Part shown: positions 8,768-16,014 of the stretch, piece by piece
Layout: every line of letters begins with the position of its first letter
How positions within the stretch are numbered: the first letter of the stretch is position 1
Source: UBA11524 sp045591175
GTDB taxonomy: Bacteria; Bacillota; Clostridia; Christensenellales; Aristaeellaceae
Direction of reading: 5' to 3'
Assembly (NCBI GenBank): GCA_045591175.1
Contig: JAZNSI010000026.1
Coordinates: 4,819 to 68,818, forward strand
Length of the DNA stretch: 64,000 nt
Notes under the pieces: model-generated
Seen by the model: the letters and a program-made list of their open reading frames with translations, nothing else
What the model was told of the DNA's origin: nothing
Database searches by the model: none
Translations under genes and position numbers: made by a program

Positions 8768-9633
8768 TCTTCTTCCTCCATGAACAGCTTCTTCAGCCTG
8801 AGCGCCGCCTGCTTGACGGCATTTTTCTTTGCGCCCTGCAGCACCAGCTCGCTCTGGGCGTCGCGCAGGTCGAGGCCCTGCAGCAGCTGCTCCACCAGCT
8901 GGGCCTCCAGGGAGACCTCCGCCAAAGGCGATTTCTCCTCCGGCAGCTCCACGTCATGGAAGTCGAGGATCAGGCAGTACTCGCCCTTCTCGGTTTTGGG
9001 GTTGTCCTTCAGCATTTGCAGGACCTCCCCCGCCGTGCCGCGGATGGTCTTTTCGTGCAGTTTGGTCAGGTCGCAGGAGCAGGAGATGCGCGTCTGCGGC
9101 AGCAGGTCGGCAATGACCTCCACCAGCTCCGTCACGCGATAGGGGGATTCATGCACGGCGGCAACCGCCACGCCCTTCGCCATGGACAGCAGCTTCTCGC
9201 GCAGCTCCTTCTTCTCCCTCGGCAGGAAGCCGTAGAAGGCGAACTCGCGGGTATCAAAGCCGCTGACGCTCATCGCGCTCACCGACGCGCAGCAGCCGGG
9301 AATCGGGAGCACCTCGATCCCACGCTCCACGCAGGCCTTCACCAGCCCGTAGCCGGGGTCGGAAATGCAGGGCGTGCCCGCATCGGTGGTGACCGCCACG
9401 TCGATGTTCTCTGCCAGCATCTTCTCTGCCAGCCACGCGCCCTTGGTGTCCTCGTTGTGCTGATGGCAGGAGGTCAGGGGCGTGACGATCTCAAACACGT
9501 TGAGCAGCTTCTTGGTGACGCGGGTGTCCTCGGCGGCGATCAGGGCGACAGAGCGCAGCGTCTCAATGGCGCGGGGCGTCATGTCCTGCAGATTGCCGAT
9601 GGGGGTCGCAACGACATAGAGGGTCGGCATCAT
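8764..9633 (-). CDS. rsmI: 16S rRNA 2'-O-ribose C1402 methyltransferase
   Basis: Methylates C1402 of 16S rRNA with SAM. The 289-residue protein has the tetrapyrrole-methylase fold: TPIGNLQDMTPRAIETL near the start, AAEDTRVTKKLL, the SAM-binding TDAGTPCISDPG, and the C-terminal helical domain of the family. The start ATG at 9633 (MMPTLYVVA) overlaps the rsmH stop as ATGA. RsmH modifies N4 of the same nucleotide, which explains their pairing. Confidence 0.95.
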   Translation of the reverse strand: MMPTLYVVATPIGNLQDMTPRAIETLRSVALIAAEDTRVTKKLLNVFEIVTPLTSCHQHNEDTKGAWLAEKMLAENIDVAVTTDAGTPCISDPGYGLVKACVERGIEVLPIPGCCASVSAMSVSGFDTREFAFYGFLPREKKELREKLLSMAKGVAVAAVHESPYRVTELVEVIADLLPQTRISCSCDLTKLHEKTIRGTAGEVLQMLKDNPKTEKGEYCLILDFHDVELPEEKSPLAEVSLEAQLVEQLLQGLDLRDAQSELVLQGAKKNAVKQAALRLKKLFMEEEE

Positions 9634-10574
9634 TCCACCTCCAGCTTCTGGGCCACGCGGAGCTTGGCAGAGCGCGCGCGGGGGTTGCGGACCACTTCCT
9701 CGTCGGAGGGCGGCACCGCGCCCTTGGCCAGCACCTTGACCAGCGGCTTCTTGCCGCAGGTGCAGATGGGCGCTTTGGGCGGGCAGGTGCAGGGGTTTTG
9801 CAGCCGCTGGAAGCAGCGTTTGACCAGCCTGTCTTCCAGGGAGTGGAAGGTGATGACGAGGATGCGTCCGCCGGGCTTGAGGCAATCAACAAAGTCGCAC
9901 AGAGCCTTGTCCAGCGGATCAAGCTCGTCGTTGACTGCGATGCGGATGGCCTGGAAGGTGCGGCGGGCGGGATGTCCGTCATCCTTGCGGCGCACGGCCT
10001 TCGGGATGGCCGCGTCCACCGCATGCACCAGGTCGAAGGTAGTCTCGAAGGGCTTCTTCGCGCGATGCTCGCAGATGATCGATGCAATGCGGGCCGCCCA
10101 CTTTTCCTCGCCGTATTCCTTGATGACCCGGGCGATCTCCTTCTCCGACCAGGTGTTGAGGAGATCGGCGGCGGTCATGCCCTGGGTGCGGTCCATACGC
10201 ATATCCAGGGGGGCGTCCTCGTGGTAGGAGAAGCCGCGCTCGCCCACGTCCAGCTGGGGGGACGAAACGCCCAGATCCAGCAGCACGCCGTCCAGCTCGG
10301 GCGCGCCGGCGGCTTCCAGCAGCAGCTTGCCGTCGTGGAAGTTGCCGTGCAGCGCCCGGAATCCGGGGAATTCCTTCAGCCGTTCAGAGGCCGCGGCGAT
10401 GGCCGTCAGGTCGCGGTCAATGCCGTACAAACGCGCCGTGCCGCCGGAAGCCCGCAACATTGCGCCGCTGTGACCGCCGCCGCCCAGGGTGCCGTCGGCA
10501 TACACGCCGTTCTCCTTCACATCCATCCATTCCAGGACTTCATGCAACAATACCGGCTCGTGGATGAATTCCAT
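9630..10574 (-). CDS. rsmH: 16S rRNA N4-C1402 methyltransferase
   Basis: Class I SAM methyltransferase for C1402. The 314-residue protein begins with the family hallmark HEPVLLHEVLEWM and has DGTLGGGGHSGAML, LLDLGVSSPQLD and GGRILVITFHSLEDR. GGAGGA lies 8 bases before the ATG. It is usually found in the dcw cell-division cluster, but here it has no mraZ, ftsL or mur genes beside it. Confidence 0.96.
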   Translation of the reverse strand: MEFIHEPVLLHEVLEWMDVKENGVYADGTLGGGGHSGAMLRASGGTARLYGIDRDLTAIAAASERLKEFPGFRALHGNFHDGKLLLEAAGAPELDGVLLDLGVSSPQLDVGERGFSYHEDAPLDMRMDRTQGMTAADLLNTWSEKEIARVIKEYGEEKWAARIASIICEHRAKKPFETTFDLVHAVDAAIPKAVRRKDDGHPARRTFQAIRIAVNDELDPLDKALCDFVDCLKPGGRILVITFHSLEDRLVKRCFQRLQNPCTCPPKAPICTCGKKPLVKVLAKGAVPPSDEEVVRNPRARSAKLRVAQKLEVE

Positions 10575-10587
10575 GCGTGTCTCCTCC

Positions 10588-11115
10588 TTACAGCTTCAAA
10601 AAGTACTTGTCAGACGTGTGCCGGAATCCGGCTTTTTCGTACACGTGGATGGCGTCGGGGCGGTTGGTGGTCAGGGTAACATCGCCAAAGCCGCGCTCCC
10701 GCGCCATTTGCAGCAGTTCCGGCATCAGCGCCTGCTGATAGCCCCGCCCGCGGTGCTCCGGCTTGGTGTAGACGCTCACCACCCAGCCGTGGCGCTTGTT
10801 GTCGATGCACACGGTGATGGGCGGCAGCTCATCCTGTTCCTCCAGCGCGGACATGGCCACGGGCTCGTCATCCACATATTTGATGACGTAAAACAGCGAG
10901 TGATTCAGCCGCCGGTGCAGATATTCCACCGTCACCTGGCGGTATTGCGCCGCATAGACGGCGAAATCCTCCCCCAGGATGTTCGTCCAGTTTTCCACCT
11001 GCTGCGCAACGCGCATATCGGCGATCGCATCGATGTGGCTCAGGTCGGCACGGACGATGCGATTGGGATCAGCCGTCTGGCTGAGGGATTTCATCAGCGC
11101 CTCGAAGTCCTGCAT
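10588..11115 (-). CDS. GNAT-family N-acetyltransferase
   Basis: The 175-residue protein has the acetyl-CoA loop HRGRGYQQALM preceded by VVSVYTKPE (motif A), then DVTLTTNRPDAIHVYEKAGF (motif B). The N-terminal 60 residues contain a helical VENWTNILGEDFAVYA stretch. The ATG at 11115 follows AAAGGAGGTGGCGC. It lies between folC and rsmH with short gaps. The substrate is unknown. Confidence 0.85.
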   Translation of the reverse strand: MQDFEALMKSLSQTADPNRIVRADLSHIDAIADMRVAQQVENWTNILGEDFAVYAAQYRQVTVEYLHRRLNHSLFYVIKYVDDEPVAMSALEEQDELPPITVCIDNKRHGWVVSVYTKPEHRGRGYQQALMPELLQMARERGFGDVTLTTNRPDAIHVYEKAGFRHTSDKYFLKL

Positions 11116-11147
11116 ATCCGCGCCACCTCCTTTATCTTCAATGTTGA

Positions 11148-12428
11148 TTATTTCCATGCAAGGTTGAGTTCCGTCCGCAGCGCACCCGCGAAATACAGCG
11201 AGCCCGCCGCAATGACGACGCCGTCCTCGCCTGCCAGGTCGAGGGCCATCCGGAGGCCCTCCGACAGGGACGCAGCCGCCGTCGCATGGCCGCCGCATGC
11301 ATTCAGGTGGGATGCATATTCCACCGCAGGCATGGCCCTTGGCGTATCCGGGGTGACGGTTACAATGTCGCGGGCGATGTGCACCATCTGGCCGAGCATT
11401 TCCGGTTGGAGCTTGTCCGCCAGCACGCCGGTCAGCAGCACGCGCCGCCTGTCGGCCAGGTATGCGTCCACGTACTGCACCAGCGCATCCACGCCCTGGG
11501 GGTTGTGCGCGCCGTCGATCAGCACATTGTTCTTCCACTCCAGCCGTGCAGGCCAGACGGTCTCCGCGAGGCCCTTGCGGACGGCCTCCTCCGGGATGGC
11601 GTGCCCCTGTCGCCGCAGCTCCTCCACCAGCGCCAGCACCGTCATGACATTGCGCTGCTGGTACTGGCCGGGCAGGCCGATACGCAGGTTCTGCCAGTTC
11701 TCGCCAAGCTGATAGCTCACGGTGGAGCCGTACATATCGCCCTCCGCATGGAGGATGGCGCTTTCGTTCAGCTGGGTCAGCGGCGCATGCTTCGCTGCCG
11801 CGGCCTCCGCGAACACGCGGCGGACGCTCTCCTGCGCGGGGTAGCACACCACCGGCACGTTCTGCTTGATGATGCCGGCCTTCTCGCCCGCGATCTCCTC
11901 CAGCGTGTCGCCGAGGAAGCCCATGTGATCCAGCCCGATGGCGGTAATGGCGCAGGCCTGCGGCTGGATGATATTCGTCGGGTCGAGCCGTCCGCCCATG
12001 CCGACTTCGATCACGGCGAAGTCGCAGTCCTCGCCGTCAAAGGCAGCCAGCGCGAGGGCCGTGCCCATCTCAAAGGGGGTGACAAAATCGCCGGCGGCTT
12101 CCAGCGTTTTGGCCGCCTCCACCAGCGGATTGCCGTACTTGACCATCAGGTCATCCGTCAGCGGCACGCCGTTCAGGCGGATGCGCTCCTGATAATGCTG
12201 CAAAAAGGGCGAGGTGTACAGGCCAACCTTGCAGCCCGCCGCCTTGAGGACGCTGGCCAGCATGGCGCAGGTGCTGCCCTTGCCGTTGGTGCCAGCCACG
12301 TGGATGTAGGGCGTTTTCATGGTCACGCCCATGTGTGCCAGAAGCGCCAGCACGTTGCGGTGACCATTCTTGCTGCCGGTCTGGTAGCTGCCGTGGATGG
12401 CGTCAATGACCTTCTGAGCCGTCAGCAT
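11148..12428 (-). CDS. folC: Bifunctional folylpolyglutamate/dihydrofolate synthase
   Basis: Adds glutamates to folates and, in bifunctional forms, glutamate to dihydropteroate. It is a 426-residue Mur-ligase-family enzyme with P-loop GTNGKGST near residue 46, SPFLQHYQERIRLNG, DFAVIEVGMGGRLDPTNI and the C-terminal DGAHNPQG. First clear gene of the leftward run with the acetyltransferase and rsmHI. The FolD gene at 53.1 kb supplies another folate step. Confidence 0.94.
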   Translation of the reverse strand: MLTAQKVIDAIHGSYQTGSKNGHRNVLALLAHMGVTMKTPYIHVAGTNGKGSTCAMLASVLKAAGCKVGLYTSPFLQHYQERIRLNGVPLTDDLMVKYGNPLVEAAKTLEAAGDFVTPFEMGTALALAAFDGEDCDFAVIEVGMGGRLDPTNIIQPQACAITAIGLDHMGFLGDTLEEIAGEKAGIIKQNVPVVCYPAQESVRRVFAEAAAAKHAPLTQLNESAILHAEGDMYGSTVSYQLGENWQNLRIGLPGQYQQRNVMTVLALVEELRRQGHAIPEEAVRKGLAETVWPARLEWKNNVLIDGAHNPQGVDALVQYVDAYLADRRRVLLTGVLADKLQPEMLGQMVHIARDIVTVTPDTPRAMPAVEYASHLNACGGHATAAASLSEGLRMALDLAGEDGVVIAAGSLYFAGALRTELNLAWK

Positions 12429-12440
12429 GGCAATTCCTCC

Positions 12441-12752
12441 TCAGTAACGGCTGCCAAAATAAACACAGCCCCACATCATCAATACGAATAACACCAACCC
12501 TGTGGCAGACATCACCGCGCAGGCAACGCCATGGCGCTCCTTTCGGCGCCGGATGCCTCTGATCATCCCCCACAGACACCACACAGGCGACAGTAGAAGA
12601 GGCAGCACCAGAACCATTTCGCCTACTGTGCTGTCGCTGAGCGACGGATAGTGAATGGCAAGCGGCAATCCCCAGAACATGGTAAGGAGCAGCACAGGAA
12701 TGTGGTGCAGCAAACTGATCAACCCATACACCAGATTAGTCACGCCACTCAC
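12441..12752 (-). CDS. Small three-pass membrane protein
   Basis: Up to 103 residues with three hydrophobic segments (about 8-30, 45-62 and 78-98) and a basic loop IRRRKERHG between the last two, so positive-inside topology places that loop in the cytoplasm. No family recognised. The start is uncertain: GTG at 12752 follows GAGGGG weakly, and GTG at 12743 is also possible. It is 12 bp ahead of folC. Confidence 0.5.
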   Translation of the reverse strand: MSGVTNLVYGLISLLHHIPVLLLTMFWGLPLAIHYPSLSDSTVGEMVLVLPLLLSPVWCLWGMIRGIRRRKERHGVACAVMSATGLVLFVLMMWGCVYFGSRY

Positions 12753-12824
12753 CCCTCGGGATTCTTAACCTGAATATTATATCACAGCAGGAAGAATGTT
12801 GCAATCCCGGGTTTAGCCGGACAC

Positions 12825-12866
12825 AAAAAACAGGAAGACACTCGTATGGAGCATCCTCCTGTTTTT
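12825..12866 (-). terminator. Terminator of the polysaccharide cluster
   Basis: A 15-bp stem with G-U pairs (AACAGGA...TCCTGTT) ends in TTTTTT, just after the wecB stop. Confidence 0.8.
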
Positions 12867-12871
12867 CATTG

Positions 12872-13966
12872 TCACTCGTTTTCCAGAATATCCGCGATGC
12901 GCTTGCAGGCAAAGCCGTCGCCGTAGGGGTTGCTGGCCTTGCTCATGCGCTCGTACTCCGCTTCATCGCACAGCAGGCGGGTGAACTCACGGTAGATGGT
13001 CTCCTCCTCCGTGCCCACCAGCTTGAGGGTGCCAGCGGCGATGCCTTCGGGGCGCTCGGTGGTGTCGCGCATGACCAGCACCGGCTTGCCCAGGGAGGGC
13101 GCTTCCTCCTGGATTCCGCCGGAATCCGTCAGGATCAGCGCGCTGCGAGCCATGAAATTGTGGAAATCCAGCACGTCCAGCGGCTCGATGATGTGGATGC
13201 GGTCATCATCCCCCAGGATCTCCGCAGCGGTCTGACGCACCTGCGGGTTCATGTGGATGGGATAAATCGCCTTCACGTCAGGATGCTCGTCCATCACGCG
13301 GCGGATGGCACGGAACATGTGCTGCATCGGCTCGCCGAGGTTCTCGCGGCGGTGGGCGGTGATCAGGATCAGCCTGCTGCCCTTGGCCCACTCCAGCTCA
13401 GGGTGGGTGTAATCCTCCCGGACAGTGGTCTTCAACGCGTCGATGGCGGTGTTGCCGGTGACATAGATGTTCGCGGGATTCTTGCCTTCCCGCAGGAGAT
13501 TCTCTTTGGAGGGCTCCGTGGGGGCGAAGTGGTAGCGGGCCACGATGCCCACCGCCTGGCGGTTGAACTCCTCCGGATAGGGGGAATAGATGTTGTAGGT
13601 GCGCAGACCCGCCTCCACATGGCCCACGGGGATCTGCATATAGAAGCAGGCCAGCGCGGTCACAAAGGTGGTGGAGGTATCGCCATGGACGAGCACGACG
13701 TCCGGCTTTTCCGTTTCCAGCACCGCACGGATGCGCTCCAGGATGTTCGTCGTCACGTCAAAGAGGGTCTGCTTTTCCTTCATGATAGACAGATCGTACT
13801 GGGGCACGACCCCGAATGCCTGCAGCACCTGATCCAGCATCTGCCGGTGCTGACCGGTGACGCACACCACCGTTTCCAGGTTCTTGCGCGTCTTCAGCTC
13901 GTTCACCAGCGGACACATCTTGATTGCCTCAGGGCGGGTACCGAATACGAGCATGACTTTCTTCAT
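12872..13966 (-). CDS. wecB: UDP-GlcNAc 2-epimerase, non-hydrolysing
   Basis: Interconverts UDP-GlcNAc and UDP-ManNAc, a precursor of surface glycans. The 364-residue protein starts VMLVFGTRPEAIKMCPLV and has VTGQHRQML, HVEAGLRT, the ITAHRREN loop and SGGIQEEAP, all standard for the family. Its ATG overlaps the upstream stop by 4 bp. It closes the polysaccharide cluster and suggests that ManNAc or a derivative is a building block, or that the gene feeds a general cell-wall pathway. Confidence 0.94.
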   Translation of the reverse strand: MKKVMLVFGTRPEAIKMCPLVNELKTRKNLETVVCVTGQHRQMLDQVLQAFGVVPQYDLSIMKEKQTLFDVTTNILERIRAVLETEKPDVVLVHGDTSTTFVTALACFYMQIPVGHVEAGLRTYNIYSPYPEEFNRQAVGIVARYHFAPTEPSKENLLREGKNPANIYVTGNTAIDALKTTVREDYTHPELEWAKGSRLILITAHRRENLGEPMQHMFRAIRRVMDEHPDVKAIYPIHMNPQVRQTAAEILGDDDRIHIIEPLDVLDFHNFMARSALILTDSGGIQEEAPSLGKPVLVMRDTTERPEGIAAGTLKLVGTEEETIYREFTRLLCDEAEYERMSKASNPYGDGFACKRIADILENE

Positions 13967-15984
13967 GCCTGTTCCTCCTGATTCTTCACTTGTTCAGTTG
14001 GTTCATCCTGTGCTGCCGGAGCCGCAGCCTCAGCTTCTGCCGCCGCTTCTGACGTTTCCGCAGCTGCAGCCGGTTCCGCGTCTTCTGCGGAAGCGTTTTC
14101 CTTCGGGCGAAAGGGGGCAGCTTCCTCCCCGCCTTCTGCGGATCCCTCCGCGTCACGAAAGGATGCCGTTTCCTCCGGGACTGGTTCAGCCTCAGCCACC
14201 GTTTCCGCAGGCGCTTCCGGGGCAGGCATTTGCGCCGTTGCAGCTCGTGCAGCTTCTTCTGCCCGCTTCGCCGCAGCCGCTTCAATGGCTTCATCCTGAT
14301 ACTTCTTCGTCACAGATACGCGGATATTGCCGTTGAGGATCGCACTGCCCATGTCGAAGTGGGTGTGATCGTCGGGCATTTCCTTGCTGTCCCGCTCGAT
14401 CTCCACCAGGCGGACAGGGGGCTCCTCCTGCATCCGCTCCCGCCAGCCTGCCAACGCAAAGCTGGCCAGCAGGATCAGGAAGGGAAGCATGTTGTAATGA
14501 TAGCGCACCTGGGTCTCCAGCAGCATATGGGCCAGCGCTGTGCCCAGGAAGAACAGGATGCACACCATCATCATCGGGTGAGGCGCCCGGGTCTTGCGCC
14601 AGGTGTCCAGCACCGCTATCAGGCACAGCAGGAGCAGCATCATGTAGGCCGTACGACCCACCGGCCGCCAGCTTTCAAACATTTGAGACATTTCGGGTGT
14701 CAGCGTCCCCTGCTGACCGGTCCACAGAAGGTTCCAGTCAATGCCGAAGTCGTCGGTCTGCCACAAGTCGCGGAACTTGTAGATCAGCAGATCCAGGGTG
14801 TTCTCCGGCTCCGCGGAGATTCGCTCCAGCGCCTTGTCCATGCAGGCCTTATGGGCCTCCGCCGCAGACCCCGTCGTTTCATAGGCTGCGGTGAAGAAGT
14901 CCGCGTCCTCCTGATTCCACAAGCCCAGGGACTTCGAATTCACGCCGACCATCAGGTTGTAGCCCGAAGCGGACAGGCCTCCGACAGGCTCGTCCATGAT
15001 GGTATCGGAAATCGTCTTGGTGATGATCGCGCCCGTGCCGAAGTAGAACACCAGCGTCAGCACCAGGCACAGGATGCCGCGGGAAACAGCATTCTGCATG
15101 CCGGAGCCGTCGTGCTTTTCGACGCCCTCCTTGCCCATGCCCAGCTGCACCGCCGCAAAGGCAGCGAGCAGGATCAGCGCCATCGGGCGGATCGCGCCGG
15201 CCACCGCCAGCACGATGCCCAGCAGGCACAGGAGCGCCAGCATCCGGCCCGGCGCACGGACAAAGAGGCTGTTGTCCTTCCGGTCCAGCACGCTGAGCAT
15301 GATGTCCGCCGCCAGCAGCAAGAGCAGCGTAAAGGCAGGCTCCGTGGCGACCATGTTGCTGTAGAAGATGTGAGAGGGCCACAGGCTCGTCAGCACCGTG
15401 ACGCACACCATGCCCAGCCTTCCATGCAGCCGGTAGCCGATATGCCCCGCCAGCACCACCGCCAGCATGCTGCACACCAGATTGGCGTACAGCGCCGCAT
15501 TCACCGATGCGCCGAAGATGCGGAACACCGGCAGCAGCACCATCATCGGGTAGCCGATGGTATGGGGATACAGCGCGATATACCGCCGGTCCGCCGCGCC
15601 CTCCGGGGTCAGCAGCGTATCATTCAGCAAGTGATTCGCAATGCGATAGTAGGTCTCGAAGTCGCTCTCCGGCTCAATCGGAATGGCGTGGATGACCCAC
15701 AGTCTCAGCAGCAGACCCGCTGCGAAGGCTACCACACACATCCCCAGGCTCAGTGCCGTCTTGACGCCCTCCGGGAAATTCTGCCCCAGGCGGTTCCACA
15801 GCCGCACGCCGAAGAACAGCACCAGCGACAGTGCGGCCATGCTCAGCACCCAGCGGCCCTGGTTGAGGAATTCCCGTTCCGTGGCACGGGTCACATATTC
15901 CAATGAGGCGCTCAGCGCAAGTCCCAGGCACATGATCATCAGCGCCATGAAGATGTATTCAAACAAGCTCTTTTTGCGGGACAT
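13963..15984 (-). CDS. Polytopic GT-C-type glycosyltransferase-like protein with acidic tail
   Basis: About 673 residues. The first 500 contain some ten membrane helices with an early extracytoplasmic loop ESDFETYYRIANHLL, the kind of acidic motif seen in GT39/PMT-like, polyprenyl-phosphate-sugar-using transferases. After the last helix (near 490) come about 180 cytoplasmic residues, the final 110 being almost only Ala, Glu and Pro. The second ATG (15984) is chosen because GGGGGG lies 6 bases before it; 15990 is also possible. Likely transfers a sugar to the exported glycan; donor and acceptor are unknown. Confidence 0.75.
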   Translation of the reverse strand: MSRKKSLFEYIFMALMIMCLGLALSASLEYVTRATEREFLNQGRWVLSMAALSLVLFFGVRLWNRLGQNFPEGVKTALSLGMCVVAFAAGLLLRLWVIHAIPIEPESDFETYYRIANHLLNDTLLTPEGAADRRYIALYPHTIGYPMMVLLPVFRIFGASVNAALYANLVCSMLAVVLAGHIGYRLHGRLGMVCVTVLTSLWPSHIFYSNMVATEPAFTLLLLLAADIMLSVLDRKDNSLFVRAPGRMLALLCLLGIVLAVAGAIRPMALILLAAFAAVQLGMGKEGVEKHDGSGMQNAVSRGILCLVLTLVFYFGTGAIITKTISDTIMDEPVGGLSASGYNLMVGVNSKSLGLWNQEDADFFTAAYETTGSAAEAHKACMDKALERISAEPENTLDLLIYKFRDLWQTDDFGIDWNLLWTGQQGTLTPEMSQMFESWRPVGRTAYMMLLLLCLIAVLDTWRKTRAPHPMMMVCILFFLGTALAHMLLETQVRYHYNMLPFLILLASFALAGWRERMQEEPPVRLVEIERDSKEMPDDHTHFDMGSAILNGNIRVSVTKKYQDEAIEAAAAKRAEEAARAATAQMPAPEAPAETVAEAEPVPEETASFRDAEGSAEGGEEAAPFRPKENASAEDAEPAAAAETSEAAAEAEAAAPAAQDEPTEQVKNQEEQA

Positions 15985-16014
15985 GCACATCCCCCCTTTC
16001 GTTCCTTGTTGCAG